A stretch of DNA of 64,000 bases from Streptomyces neyagawaensis. Lineage in GTDB: Bacteria; Actinomycetota; Actinomycetes; Streptomycetales; Streptomycetaceae. Numbering within the stretch: the first letter of the stretch is position 1; the number at the start of each line of letters is the position of its first letter. Positions 8,262 to 17,014 of the stretch are shown here, piece by piece. Under the pieces are notes generated by a model that saw only the letters and a program-made list of their open reading frames with translations, did not search any database and was not told the origin of the DNA. The stretch covers positions 1-64,000 of the forward strand of contig NZ_JAMGBG010000046.1 in NCBI RefSeq assembly GCF_023516595.1, read 5' to 3'. The translations under genes and the position numbers were made by a program.

Positions 8262-9758
8262 TCACGCATAGCGTTCGCGCAGTTTGTACTTGAGGACCTT
8301 CCGCAGGGTCTCGTTGCGCGGCAGGGCGTCCACGATCTCCACCTGCTCCGGCAGTTTGTGGACGGAGAGCCCTTCCGCGCGCAGGTGCGACGTCACCGCC
8401 GCCAGGGTCAGCGCCTCGGCCTCAGGCGGTTGTTCCACGACCGCGCAGACCCGTTCCCCGCGTTCGGCGTCCGGCAGTCCGATCACCGCCACGTCCCGCA
8501 CGGCCGGGTGGCGGTGCAGCAGGTCCTCGATCTCCTTGGCGGAGATGTTCTCGCCCTTGCGGATGATCACGTCCTTCAGTCGCCCGGTCAGCACCAGGTG
8601 CCCGCTGTCCGTCAGCCGGCCCAGGTCGCCCGTGACGAAGAACCCGTCCGCGTCGAACGCCGCCGCCGACTGCTCCGGATCCAGATAACCCCGGCAGACG
8701 GCCTCCCCCCTCAACCGCACCTCGCCGTCGACGATCCGTATCTCCATGCCCTCCGGCGGCCGCCCCTCCGTGGTCGCGAGGTTCTCCGCCGAGTCGTCCG
8801 GCGCCCCCATCGTGATCATCGGGACCTCCGTCATGCCGTACCCGTGGGTCAGCTGCACGCCCATCTCCCGTACGACGGCGTGGTACAGCTCGGGCGGCTT
8901 CGGCGCGCCACCGCCCGCGAGCAGCCGCAGCGAGGGGACGACCGGGACGCCCGGCTGCTTGCGCTGCTCGGCGAGGAACATCGAGTAGAACGCCGTCGAC
9001 CCGCCCGCGACCGTCACCCCGTGCTTGCGGTAGCCCTCCAGCGCGGCCGGCAGCGCGAAGTGCTCGAACAGCACGGCCGGGAAGCCGTACAGCAGGAGCA
9101 TCACCATGTAGTCGGGGCCGCCGATGTGCGCGTACGGGAAGGCGATCGAGCCCACGTCGTCGCTGGTCAGGCGGAGCGCGTGCGCGAGGCAGGAGCCGCC
9201 CGCGATGAGGGAGCGGTCCGTGTGGAGGACGCCCTTCGGGTCGGAGGTGGTGCCGGAGGTCCAGTAGATCCAGCGCACGGAGGTGCCGTCGGTCGGCGGG
9301 GCGGGCAGAACCGCCGGATCGCCGTCCGGGAGGGCGTCGTACGCCTCGAAGACCCCGCGGGCGCCCAGCCGCCGGGCCATCCCGGTGTGGTCGAACCCGC
9401 GCCACTCGCCGGGTACCGCGAAGAACTCCGCCTTCGACTCGCGGAGCGCGAAGCCGACCTCGCGGTCCCGGTAGAAGGGGATGACCGGGGACTGCACGGC
9501 GCCGAGGCGGGCCAGGGCGAAGGAGAGCAGGGCCGTCTCGATGCGCGTGGGCAGCTGCCAGGCGACGACCGTGCCGGGGCGTACACCCCTGTCGTACAGC
9601 CCGGCTGCCACCTGTTCGGCGCGGGAGCGCAGCTCGCCGAAGGTCAGGGTGCGGTCGTCCTGGAGGAGGACCGGCCGGTCGGGGGTGAGCGTGGCGCGGC
9701 GGTCGAGGAGTTCCCAGAGGGTGCGGGACGTGCCGAGCGCGTGGGCGGTTTCGTTCAC
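8262..9758 (-). CDS. AMP-forming acyl-CoA synthetase (class I adenylate-forming ligase)
   Basis: This enzyme would activate a carboxylic acid to its acyl-CoA through an acyl-adenylate. The 498-residue frame shows the ATP-binding motif YWTSGTTSDPKG, then GYGMTEVP, TGDLGRLTDSG, GRLKDVIIRKGENIS and a C-terminal Lys in RNETLRKVLKYK, which is the full core of the family. The GTG at 9758 is preferred because AGGGGG lies 5 bp upstream; a GTG at 9788 would add 10 residues. A CTGACG-type palindrome lies 35 bp upstream of the start, and the gene is divergent from the amidohydrolase operon, so both probably share the acyl-CoA regulon. The substrate is unknown. Confidence 0.9.
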   Translation of the reverse strand: MNETAHALGTSRTLWELLDRRATLTPDRPVLLQDDRTLTFGELRSRAEQVAAGLYDRGVRPGTVVAWQLPTRIETALLSFALARLGAVQSPVIPFYRDREVGFALRESKAEFFAVPGEWRGFDHTGMARRLGARGVFEAYDALPDGDPAVLPAPPTDGTSVRWIYWTSGTTSDPKGVLHTDRSLIAGGSCLAHALRLTSDDVGSIAFPYAHIGGPDYMVMLLLYGFPAVLFEHFALPAALEGYRKHGVTVAGGSTAFYSMFLAEQRKQPGVPVVPSLRLLAGGGAPKPPELYHAVVREMGVQLTHGYGMTEVPMITMGAPDDSAENLATTEGRPPEGMEIRIVDGEVRLRGEAVCRGYLDPEQSAAAFDADGFFVTGDLGRLTDSGHLVLTGRLKDVIIRKGENISAKEIEDLLHRHPAVRDVAVIGLPDAERGERVCAVVEQPPEAEALTLAAVTSHLRAEGLSVHKLPEQVEIVDALPRNETLRKVLKYKLRERYA

Positions 9759-9792
9759 AGCGGCCCCCTGCCTGGAGGACTCGTCCACAGAG

Positions 9793-9807
9793 CTGACGAG
9801 CTGTCAG
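9793..9807. promoter_or_regulatory. Operator palindrome CTGACGAGCTGTCAG
   Basis: Member of the window-wide CTGACG-N3-CGTCAG family, with one mismatch in the right arm. It lies between the divergent CoA ligase and amidohydrolase genes, close to the ligase start. Binding by the local TetR protein is inference. Confidence 0.7.
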
Positions 9808-9878
9808 ATGGTGGGCAGAGCGTAGGCCGGGGCGCCTTGTCGGTCCAGGGGTGTGCCACTAACCTGCTCGACAAGGAT

Positions 9879-9893
9879 CTGACGACCCATCAG
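9879..9893. promoter_or_regulatory. Operator palindrome CTGACGACCCATCAG
   Basis: Second copy in the same divergent promoter region, 86 bp centre to centre from the first and 34 bp before the amidohydrolase start. One mismatch in the right arm. Confidence 0.7.
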
Positions 9894-9927
9894 ATACTGG
9901 ATGTCAGTGATATCGAGTGGGGGATCC

Positions 9928-11121
9928 ATGACCGAACTGCCCCGCATCATCAGCGTCGACGACCATGTGATCGAGCCCGCGCACCTCTTCGAGACCTGGC
10001 TGCCGCAGAAGTACCGGGAGCGCGGCCCCCAGCCGCTGACCGCCGGCATCGGCGAGCTCGCCTATGTCGCCGGGAAGTACCAGATCACGATGGACCCCGA
10101 GGGCCAGCCGACCGACTGGTGGATCTACGAGGACCTGAAGTTCCCGTACAAGCGCAACATCGCGGCCGTCGGCTTCGACCGCGACGAGATGACCCTGGAG
10201 GGCATCACCCGCGAGGAGATGCGGCGCGGCTGCTGGGACCCCAAGGCGCGGCTGGCCGACATGGACCTCAACCACGTCGAGGCCTCCCTCTGCTTCCCCT
10301 CCTTCCCTCGCTTCTGCGGGCAGACCTTCGCCGAGGCGCACGACAAGGAGGTCGCCCTGGCCTGCGTGCGCGCCTACAACGACTGGATGGTCGAGGAGTG
10401 GTGCGGCGACAGCGGCGGCCGGCTGATCCCGCTGTGCCTGATCCCGCTGTGGGACATCGACCTGGCCGTCGCCGAGATCCGCCGCAACGCCGCCCGCGGC
10501 GTCCGGGCCGTCACCTTCTCCGAGATCCCCACCCACCTGGGACTGCCCTCCATCCACTCCGGCTACTGGGACCCGTTCTTCGCGGTGTGCCAGGACACCG
10601 GCACCGTCATCAACATGCACATCGGGTCCAGTTCCCAGATGCCGGCCGCCTCGCCCGACGCCCCGCCCGCCGTCCAGGCCTCGCTGTCCTTCAACAACGC
10701 GATGGCCTCGATGATGGACTTCCTCTTCAGCGGCGTCCTGGTGCGGTTCCCTCGGCTGAAACTCGCGTACAGCGAAGGCCAGATGGGCTGGATCCCGTAC
10801 GCCCTGGAACGCGCCGACGACGTGTGGGAGGAGCACCGCGCCTGGGGCGGCGTCCGCGATCTGATCCCCGAGCCGCCGTCGACGTACTACTACCGGCAGA
10901 TGTTCTGCTGCTTCTTCCGCGACAAGCACGGCGTCGCCTCGCTGGACGTCGTCGGCCGGGACAACGCGACCTTCGAGACCGACTACCCGCACGTCGACTC
11001 GACCTTCCCGCACACCAAGGAGGTCGCCCTCGACCACGTGAAGGGCCTCGACGACGAGACGGTCTACAAACTCATGCGCGGCAACGCGATCCGCATGCTC
11101 GACCTCGACCTCGACACGTGA
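9928..11121 (+). CDS. Amidohydrolase-family (metal-dependent hydrolase/decarboxylase-like) enzyme
   Basis: A 397-residue protein of the amidohydrolase_2 family. It starts with IISVDDHVIEPAHLFETW, the DxHxxE-type N-terminal metal site. NMHIGSSSQMP in the middle supplies another metal His, and FETDYPHVDSTFPHTKE near the C-terminus holds the conserved Asp-His pair. Relatives include decarboxylases and hydrolases acting on cyclic or aromatic carboxylates, and they are common in actinobacterial acyl-CoA catabolic clusters. The ATG at 9928 has a GGGGGA ribosome binding site; the start at 9901 is less likely. It is first in an operon with two acyl-CoA dehydrogenases, the first only 16 bp downstream. 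Confidence 0.85.
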   Translation: MTELPRIISVDDHVIEPAHLFETWLPQKYRERGPQPLTAGIGELAYVAGKYQITMDPEGQPTDWWIYEDLKFPYKRNIAAVGFDRDEMTLEGITREEMRRGCWDPKARLADMDLNHVEASLCFPSFPRFCGQTFAEAHDKEVALACVRAYNDWMVEEWCGDSGGRLIPLCLIPLWDIDLAVAEIRRNAARGVRAVTFSEIPTHLGLPSIHSGYWDPFFAVCQDTGTVINMHIGSSSQMPAASPDAPPAVQASLSFNNAMASMMDFLFSGVLVRFPRLKLAYSEGQMGWIPYALERADDVWEEHRAWGGVRDLIPEPPSTYYYRQMFCCFFRDKHGVASLDVVGRDNATFETDYPHVDSTFPHTKEVALDHVKGLDDETVYKLMRGNAIRMLDLDLDT

Positions 11122-11137
11122 CGGGCGGCCCCCGGTC

Positions 11138-12268
11138 ATGGATCTCACGTACAGCCCCGAGGAGGAGGAGTTCCGGGCCGGGCTGCGGGAGTGGCTGGCG
11201 AAGGTCCTGCCCACCCTGCCGCCGAAGCCGTCCCCCGACGACTGGCCCGCACGGCGCGCCTACGACCTCGGCTGGCAGCGGACGCTGTACGACGCCGGGT
11301 ACGCCCACGTCCACTGGGACGCCTCCCCGACCGTACGACTGATCTTCCTGGAGGAGACCGAGAAGGCCGGCGCCCCCTATGTCGGCGCCAACTTCGTCGG
11401 ACTGCTGCACGCGGGGCCCACCATCGCCGCCGAGGGCACCGCCGAGCAGCGGGCGCGCTGGCTGCCGCCCGTGCTGCGCGGCGAGGAGGTGTGGTGCCAG
11501 GGGTTCAGCGAACCGGACGCCGGATCCGACCTCGCGGCGCTGCGCACGCGCGCGTACCGCGACGGCGACGACTATGTGGTCACCGGGTCCAAGATCTGGA
11601 CCTCCCACGCGGAGGTCGCCGACTGGTGCGAGCTGCTGGTGCGGACCGACCCGTCGGCGCCGAAGCACCGGGGCATCTCGTGGCTGGCCATGCCCATGGA
11701 CGCGCCCGGTGTGACCGTACGGCCGCTGCGCACGCTCGCCGGGTCCACCGAGTTCGCCGAGGTGTTCCTCGACGAGGTCCGCGTCCCGGTCGTCAACCGG
11801 GTCGGCGAGGAGAACGACGGCTGGCGCGTGACCATGGTGACCCTGTCGTTCGAGCGCGGCACGGCCTTCGTGGGTGAAGTCGTCGCCTGTCGGCGGGTGT
11901 TGGGGGAGGTCGCGGAGGAGGCGCGGGCCAACGGGCGGTGGGACGACCCCGGGGTCCGGCGGCGGCTCGGACGGCTCAACGCCGAGTTCCGGACGCTGTG
12001 GCGGCTCACCCAGTGGAACGTCAGCGCGGCGGAGTCCTCCGGAGGGGTGCCGGGGGTGGGGGGTTCGGTCTTCAAGCTGAGGTACTCGCGGGCCCGGCAG
12101 GAGCTGTACGACGCGGCGGCGGAGGTGCTGGGGCCGGAGGGGGTCGATCTCGGGCGGGCGTGGGTGCTCGATCGGCTCAGTTCGTTGTCGTACACGATCG
12201 CGGCGGGGACGTCGGAGATTCAGCGGAACATCGTGGGTGAGCGGATTCTTGGGCTGCCGAAGGGGTGA
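11138..12268 (+). CDS. Acyl-CoA dehydrogenase (large-type FadE subunit)
   Basis: A 376-residue flavoprotein that would introduce an alpha,beta double bond into an acyl-CoA. The N-terminal helical domain starts LTYSPEEEEFRAGLREWL. The middle domain has WCQGFSEPDAGSDLAALRT and SKIWTSHAEVADW, which form the FAD/substrate site. The C-terminus has TIAAGTSEIQRNIVGERILG. It follows the amidohydrolase by 16 bp and is followed by a shorter acyl-CoA dehydrogenase-like gene. In actinobacterial steroid catabolism such unequal adjacent pairs form alpha2beta2 enzymes with only some FAD sites; that this pair does so is inference. Confidence 0.9.
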   Translation: MDLTYSPEEEEFRAGLREWLAKVLPTLPPKPSPDDWPARRAYDLGWQRTLYDAGYAHVHWDASPTVRLIFLEETEKAGAPYVGANFVGLLHAGPTIAAEGTAEQRARWLPPVLRGEEVWCQGFSEPDAGSDLAALRTRAYRDGDDYVVTGSKIWTSHAEVADWCELLVRTDPSAPKHRGISWLAMPMDAPGVTVRPLRTLAGSTEFAEVFLDEVRVPVVNRVGEENDGWRVTMVTLSFERGTAFVGEVVACRRVLGEVAEEARANGRWDDPGVRRRLGRLNAEFRTLWRLTQWNVSAAESSGGVPGVGGSVFKLRYSRARQELYDAAAEVLGPEGVDLGRAWVLDRLSSLSYTIAAGTSEIQRNIVGERILGLPKG

Positions 12269-12292
12269 CGGTTTCGGCCGGGGCGCCTAGGG

Positions 12293-12425
12293 GGTGGGGG
12301 TGTGCGGTGGGTTGGCGGGTGCGGGTGGGGTGTGGCTGGTCGCGCAATTCCCCGCGCCCCTTGAAAGGCAGGGCTGCGCCCTGCTTTCGATGCGCAGTTC
12401 CCCGCGCCCCTGAAAGGCGTGGGTG
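12293..12425. repeat. Dispersed intergenic repeat (two units)
   Basis: Two copies of a CGCGCAGTTCCCCGCGCCCC-type element at about 12341 and 12391, the first preceded by GGGTGTGGCTGGT. The same element recurs three times at 17030-17220. I recall it as a common Streptomyces intergenic repeat. The two GCGC arms can pair into a small hairpin. Confidence 0.7.
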
Positions 12426-12452
12426 TGCTCGGCTTTGACTGGGGGTCCCTGG

Positions 12453-13337
12453 ATGCGGTTTCGACTTGATGAGCAGCAGCTTGACTTGAAGCGTGCTGTG
12501 CGAGGGTTGCTTGATCGGCGGTTCGGGCGGGACGCCTTGCGGGAGGGTGTCGACGCTCCTCGGGTCGATCGGGGGCTCTGGCGGGAGCTGGGGCGCGCCG
12601 GGTTCTTCTCGCTGCGCTTGCCGGAGGCTGAGGGTGGGGTCGGGCTGGGGTTGCCCGAGGCCGTGTTGGTGTTCGAGGAGGCGGGGCGTGCGCTGCTGCC
12701 CGGGCCGCTGGCGGCCACGCATCTCGCGGCGGGCGACGTGCCGGGGGCCGCGACCGGGGAGACCGTCGTGACCACCGTCGGGGGCGGGGGCCTGGTGGAG
12801 TGGCTGGACGCGGCCGACGTGGTGACGGGGGACGCGACCGGCGCGGTCCCGGTGCGGTCCGTCGACCCGTTGACGCCGCTGCACCGCGTCCCGGCGGGCT
12901 CGCGTACCGCCGAACCGGACGGCCTCCTCGTCCTGCTCACCGCCGCCGAGCAGCTCGGCACGGCGGTGCGGACCTGTGAGACGGCCGTGCAACACGCCCG
13001 GACGCGCGAGCAGTTCGGGCGGCCCATCGGCGCGTTCCAGGCGGTCAAGCACCTCTGCGCCGAACTGCTGGTCCGCGTGGAGGTCGCCAGGGCGGCCGTC
13101 TACGCGGCGGCCGTCACCGCCGACCCCGTGGACATCGCGGCGGCCCGGCTACTGGCCGACGAGGCGGCCGTGCGCGGAGCCCGCGACTGTCTCCAGGTCC
13201 ATGGCGGTATGGGGTTCACCTGGGAGGCCGACGTACACCTGTGTCTGAAGCGGGCGTGGGTCCGGGCGGAACGTGGCGGATTGGTGACGGACAGTGAGGA
13301 AGTGTTGGCGGGTGAACTGTTGGTCGAGTCCCGCTGA
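12453..13337 (+). CDS. Acyl-CoA dehydrogenase (short FadE-like subunit)
   Basis: A 294-residue acyl-CoA dehydrogenase relative, clearly shorter than the usual 380 or so. The N-terminal helices (FRLDEQQLDLKRAVRGLLDR) and the C-terminal domain (HARTREQFGRPIGAFQAVKH and CLQVHGGMGFTWEADVHL) are present, while the central beta domain is compressed to about residues 85-165. Small subunits of heterotetrameric FadE enzymes have this shape. The ATG at 12453 has GGGGG 7 bp upstream. It follows the large FadE gene after 184 bp containing two dispersed repeats, so co-transcription is likely but not proven. Confidence 0.85.
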   Translation: MRFRLDEQQLDLKRAVRGLLDRRFGRDALREGVDAPRVDRGLWRELGRAGFFSLRLPEAEGGVGLGLPEAVLVFEEAGRALLPGPLAATHLAAGDVPGAATGETVVTTVGGGGLVEWLDAADVVTGDATGAVPVRSVDPLTPLHRVPAGSRTAEPDGLLVLLTAAEQLGTAVRTCETAVQHARTREQFGRPIGAFQAVKHLCAELLVRVEVARAAVYAAAVTADPVDIAAARLLADEAAVRGARDCLQVHGGMGFTWEADVHLCLKRAWVRAERGGLVTDSEEVLAGELLVESR

Positions 13338-13841
13338 CCGCGTTGACCAGGGCTGCCGCGAAGTCCGTGGCGGCATCATGAGGGAATGTCGCGGAACGTG
13401 GCATACCGGAATTACCGAGCGTTGATACCGGGTTGTGTCCTAGGTGTGACTTGTCACGGCCTGGAGTCGGAGTCTTACTCCGGTACCTTCTGGGGGATGC
13501 GAGTGGTTCCGAGGCCCAGCCAGCCCGGTGTTGCCCCTGTGGCGACCCCGGACGCGGCGGTGCCCGCCGTTCGCGAAGTGGGCCGGAGGCGCGTCACTCC
13601 GGTCTGTTCGACTCCCCGCGATGAGCGTCGCACAGTATGCCCCAGGCGTACTCCTTCGCGCTGGAATATGCCCGAAGCGCTTGTTGGGGTGACTGTACGT
13701 CAACCATGCTGTCTAGTAAGGGGATCACGTTCCGTGATTCCGGTGCCGACGGCAGTGGAGTCGGCCGAGCAGAAGATGACCACGATCGTGGCCCCCGAGG
13801 GGCGTGCGGCGATGTGTCCGCCGGTTCGGATGGTGTGAGCG
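13338..13841. other. Intergenic region, no supported gene
   Basis: Open frames here lack Streptomyces codon bias and any recognisable motif. The region is less GC-rich and includes GTGAC-TT-GTCAC at 13445-13456, a possible operator for the downstream ATPase gene. Confidence 0.45.
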
Positions 13842-14369
13842 GTGCAGGTGCTTCAAGTGCAGCTGGAGATCCGGCCCGACCCCGCAGAAGTGGGTCGCGC
13901 CCGGAGATGGGCCCGTTCACGGCTCGCCGGGTCCGGGATAGGGGACGACGAGCCGCTGGGCGAGACGCTGATCCTGCTCGTCTCCGAGCTGGTCACCAAC
14001 GCGGTCGTCCACACCGGGCGGCCGGCTGTGCTGCGTCTGCTGTTGTCCGGGCTCTGTGACGGCTCCGCCGGCACGGTCCGCCTGGAGGTCGCCGACACCA
14101 GCGCGTGCCCGCCGGCGCCCCGCTGCGCCGACGGCGACGAGACGGGCGGGCGCGGCCTCGCGCTCGTCGAGGGGCTCGCCGACCGGTGGGGCTGGAGCCA
14201 CGAGGGCATCGGCAAACGCATCTGGTGCGAACTGGACCGCGCCACCCCCGGCCCGCCCGGAACGACCGGCGCGGGCGGCGTCGCGACCCCCACCGTGTAC
14301 CCCTCGGGCCGCGCCGTCACGGGCGTGGCGGCGGTGTCCCGCGGCGGACTGGCGTACGGGGCGGTCTAG
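13842..14369 (+). CDS. SpoIIAB/RsbW-like ATP-binding protein
   Basis: A 175-residue protein with the HATPase_c fold of the small anti-sigma-kinase-like ATPases abundant in Streptomyces. The N box is LVSELVTNAVVHTGRP and the G1/G2 region is LEVADTSACPP followed by DETGGRGLALVEGLADRWGW. About 35 C-terminal residues are low complexity. It probably phosphorylates or sequesters a STAS or sigma partner; the specific partner cannot be read from the sequence. The GTG start at 13842 gives the usual family N-terminus. The final codons are copied downstream in a 32-bp tandem array (see 14369-14528). Confidence 0.85.
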   Translation: MQVLQVQLEIRPDPAEVGRARRWARSRLAGSGIGDDEPLGETLILLVSELVTNAVVHTGRPAVLRLLLSGLCDGSAGTVRLEVADTSACPPAPRCADGDETGGRGLALVEGLADRWGWSHEGIGKRIWCELDRATPGPPGTTGAGGVATPTVYPSGRAVTGVAAVSRGGLAYGAV

Positions 14370-14528
14370 GGCCGGGCGGACTGCCGTAAGGGGCCGTCTG
14401 GGGCCGGGCGGACTGCCGTAAGGGGCCGTCTGGGGCCGGGCGGACTGCCGTAAGGGGCCGTCTGGGGCCGGGCGGATCGGCGTAAGGGGCCGTCTGGGGC
14501 CGGGCGGATCGGCGTAGGGGGCCCGTCC
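14369..14528. repeat. Five tandem 32-bp repeats abutting the ATPase stop codon
   Basis: Units begin at 14369, 14401, 14433, 14465 and 14497. The first three are identical, the last two diverge (GGATCGGCGTA in place of GGACTGCCGTA). The gene's own last 30 bp or so are a diverged sixth copy, so the array looks like serial duplication of the coding tail. Confidence 0.9.
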
Positions 14529-15045
14529 ATGGTCGGGTGGACTGGGGTACCGGGCGGGTGATCCAGGTCAGGCCCGGGCGGGGCGGGGTGGTTCCCGTCC
14601 CGCTGTGTGTCTCCCCCTGTGCGCGCATCTGCCAGGTGGCGCGGATCTGCCAGGTGGCGCGCATCCCTGGCCCGGCGGGCGCCCGGCGTGCGCCTCCGTG
14701 TCGCATGCGCCTGCGCGCCGAAGCACGGCATCGGCCCCCTTGGCTCGCGGTGACGGCTGTGTGCGCCGGGGGTGCTCCCGTACGCGGCGCCGGGACCCAG
14801 GTCCTGAGGGGCAAATCCCCGAACGGGTGTTGACGTGTCGTGTCCGTTTGATCACGCTTGTGGTCATCGATTCGCCGCGAGGGGACGACGAGGGCTTCGG
14901 TGACGGGAGTCCTCGGCGAGTGTGGGTCGTGTTTCGGCGTCGGCTCGAAAGGGCCCGGGGAGCGGGGCGGGTACGCCGAGGCCGGATGGCGGCGCGCGGT
15001 GCCGAGCTCGGGGCGGGCAGCGGCGCGCCGCCCACCGACCCTCTC
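14529..15045. other. Intergenic region, no supported gene
   Basis: Frames here look like shadows without recognisable motifs. A short tandem copy of ATCTGCCAGGTGGCGCG occurs at 14627-14660. No operator of the CTGACG family is present. Confidence 0.45.
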
Positions 15046-15978
15046 TCACAGCACCGCCACCGGGGCCACCGGTGTGCCCGTACCACCGACGAACGGCTCC
15101 GGCATCGCCGACAGCAGGAAGTCGTACCGGCCGACTTCTCCACAGGCTGTGGACAACTCCTCAAGATTCCAGTTCTGGCCCTGTGGCATCCCCATCTCGA
15201 CCAGGTGCAGCGCGTGCACCGGGAGCCAGAGGCCCTCGATCTCCGGTGGGAAGATCTCGAAGGTCATCGTGTCGTTGGCGACGGCGGCGACGTCCCGCGC
15301 GTGGAACCACTCCGGGGTACGGATCGACAGCCCCGGTGACGGGAACGCGTACCCGTGCTTGTCGCCCGCGAGGTACGCCTGGACCTGTCCGGTGCGCACG
15401 AGGACGATGTCGCCCGCGCGGACCCGCACCCCGGCCGACTCCTCCGCCACGTCCAGGTCCTCCGGGGTGACCGCGTGGCCGCCGGGCAGCCGACCGGTGT
15501 CGAGGCCCAGTGCGCGCGGGATGTCGAGGAGCACGCCGCGCGAGACGATGTGGCGGGCCTTGTCGATGCCGGCGAACGCGGCCCCCGTGTGCGGGGTGAT
15601 CGTGTCGGCCGGGCGACCGTTGTAGACGCGGCCCGAGTGGGAGACATGGGTCAGGGCGTCCCAGTGGGTGCCCGCCTGAAGGCCCATCGTCACGGCGTCG
15701 TCGCTGCACGCGACCGTGCCCGGCCCGAAGATCTCCTGGTTGATCTGCACCATGACGTGCAGCGGATTGACCCGGCCCGGGATCATCCCCGTCTGCACAC
15801 CGTCCTGCCGGAGGGGCAGCGCGAGCGGGACGCGGCGACCGGAACGCACCAAGCCGGCGGCCTCGCGGACCACGTCGTCGGTGATCAGGTTGAGCGTGCC
15901 GATCTCGTCGTCCGCCCCCCAGCGGCCCCAGTTGTTCACGCGCTTGGCGATCTCGTGGAACTCCGTGGGCAGTGACAT
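15046..15978 (-). CDS. Cyclase-family protein (kynurenine-formamidase-like hydrolase)
   Basis: A 310-residue protein of the cyclase family (PF04199 type). The metal-binding signature HxGTHxDxxxH appears as LQAGTHWDALTHVSHSGRVY. RAGDIVLVRTGQ and GLSIRTPEWFHARDVAAVAND are also typical. Relatives hydrolyse formamides, isatin or related ring compounds. The gene is divergent from the SDR operon, and two operator-like palindromes lie in the 105-bp gap, which suggests it belongs to the same catabolic regulon, perhaps for a cyclic intermediate. The substrate is unknown. Confidence 0.85.
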   Translation of the reverse strand: MSLPTEFHEIAKRVNNWGRWGADDEIGTLNLITDDVVREAAGLVRSGRRVPLALPLRQDGVQTGMIPGRVNPLHVMVQINQEIFGPGTVACSDDAVTMGLQAGTHWDALTHVSHSGRVYNGRPADTITPHTGAAFAGIDKARHIVSRGVLLDIPRALGLDTGRLPGGHAVTPEDLDVAEESAGVRVRAGDIVLVRTGQVQAYLAGDKHGYAFPSPGLSIRTPEWFHARDVAAVANDTMTFEIFPPEIEGLWLPVHALHLVEMGMPQGQNWNLEELSTACGEVGRYDFLLSAMPEPFVGGTGTPVAPVAVL

Positions 15979-16008
15979 CGGCCCTCCCCGGGGCTTGTGT
16001 CGGTGTAT

Positions 16009-16023
16009 CTGACGGGTCGTAGA
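16009..16023. promoter_or_regulatory. Weak operator CTGACGGGTCGTAGA
   Basis: The left arm matches CTGACG exactly; the right arm is degenerate. It is 33 bp centre to centre from the better copy at 16042, as in the paired sites at other promoters of this regulon. Confidence 0.4.
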
Positions 16024-16041
16024 ATCGGCGTGCGAGCAGAT

Positions 16042-16056
16042 CTAACGGTCCGTCAG
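16042..16056. promoter_or_regulatory. Operator palindrome CTAACGGTCCGTCAG
   Basis: One mismatch in the left arm of the CTGACG-N3-CGTCAG motif. It lies 27 bp upstream of the SDR start, in the gap shared with the divergent cyclase gene. Confidence 0.65.
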
Positions 16057-16083
16057 AAACCGCGATGAGGGGAAGGGGCCGGG

Positions 16084-17004
16084 GTGGGAAACTTCTTGGC
16101 AGGCAAGGTCGTCGCCGTCACGGGCGCGGGACGGGGGATCGGCCGCGCGGTCGCCCTCGCCGCGGCGGCGGAGGGCGCGCGGGTCGTCGTCAACGACTAC
16201 GGCGTGTCCGTCGACGGCTCCGAACCGACCAGCTCCGTCGCCGAGACCGTCGTCAAGGAGATCGAGGCGGCCGGGGGCGAGGCACTCGCCGTCGCCGACG
16301 ACATCTCCACGATGGCCGGAGGGCAGCGGGTCGTGGACGCGGCGGTCGCCGCGTACGGGCGGATCGACGGGGTGGTGTGCGTCGCCGGGATCCTGCGGGA
16401 ACGGATGCTGTTCAACATGTCCGAGGAGGAGTGGGACCCGGTGGTCGCCACGCATCTGAAGGGCACGTTCACGGTGTTCCGGGCGGCGTCGGCGGTGATG
16501 CGGAAGCAGCGGGCCGGGACGTTGATCGGGTTCACCAGCGGCAATCACCAGGGGTCCGTGTCGCAGGCCAACTACAGCGCGGCCAAGGGCGGGATCATCT
16601 CGCTGGTGCGGAGCGCGGCGCTCGGGCTGCACCGGTACGGGGTGACCGCGAACGCGGTCGCGCCGGTCGCGCGGACGCGGATGTCCGCGGGGGTGCCGGT
16701 GGAGTTGACCGACATCGGTGAGCCGGAGGATGTGGCCGCGTTCGTGGTGTACCTGCTGTCCGAGCGGGCCCGGGAGGAGCGGATCACCGGGCAGGTGTAC
16801 ACGGTGGCCGGGCCGAGGATCGCGGTGTGGGCCCAGCCGAGGGAACTGCGTTCGGCCTGGGCGGAGGGGGGGTGGACGCCGGAGCGGATCGCCGAGGTGT
16901 TGCCCGGGGTGGTGGGGGTGGATCCGATGCCGATGCTGGCCCGGGTGGAGGAGATGGCGCGGGCCGCGGCGGCGGGGGCGCGGCCGAACGAGGGCGCCTC
17001 ATAG
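16084..17004 (+). CDS. Short-chain dehydrogenase/reductase (MFE-2/17beta-HSD4-like)
   Basis: A 306-residue NAD(P)-dependent SDR. The nucleotide motif VTGAGRGIGRAVALAAA is at about residues 12-28, followed by the VVVNDYG strand typical of multifunctional-enzyme-2-type 3-hydroxyacyl-CoA dehydrogenases. FTSGNHQG gives the catalytic Ser region and NYSAAKGG the YxxxK pair. A C-terminal extension beyond the core is Ala-rich. The likely role is oxidation of a hydroxyl on an acyl-CoA or ring intermediate. It is first gene of an SDR / acyl-CoA dehydrogenase / alcohol dehydrogenase set, with an operator upstream. Start is GTG. Confidence 0.9.
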   Translation: MGNFLAGKVVAVTGAGRGIGRAVALAAAAEGARVVVNDYGVSVDGSEPTSSVAETVVKEIEAAGGEALAVADDISTMAGGQRVVDAAVAAYGRIDGVVCVAGILRERMLFNMSEEEWDPVVATHLKGTFTVFRAASAVMRKQRAGTLIGFTSGNHQGSVSQANYSAAKGGIISLVRSAALGLHRYGVTANAVAPVARTRMSAGVPVELTDIGEPEDVAAFVVYLLSERAREERITGQVYTVAGPRIAVWAQPRELRSAWAEGGWTPERIAEVLPGVVGVDPMPMLARVEEMARAAAAGARPNEGAS

Positions 17005-17014
17005 CTCGGGACCG

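Noticed and set aside
8358..11342. 994-residue open frame on the plus strand
   Set aside because: It runs antisense across the CoA ligase and then out of frame across the amidohydrolase; composition is typical of a high-GC shadow frame with no domain.
13386..13838. 150-residue frame upstream of the ATPase gene
   Set aside because: Codon use is unlike Streptomyces coding sequence, no ribosome binding site or domain is seen, and it looks like promoter/leader sequence.
14369..14528. Possible CRISPR array
   Set aside because: The 32-bp units are directly adjoining with no spacers and no cas genes nearby; it is a simple tandem repeat derived from a gene end.
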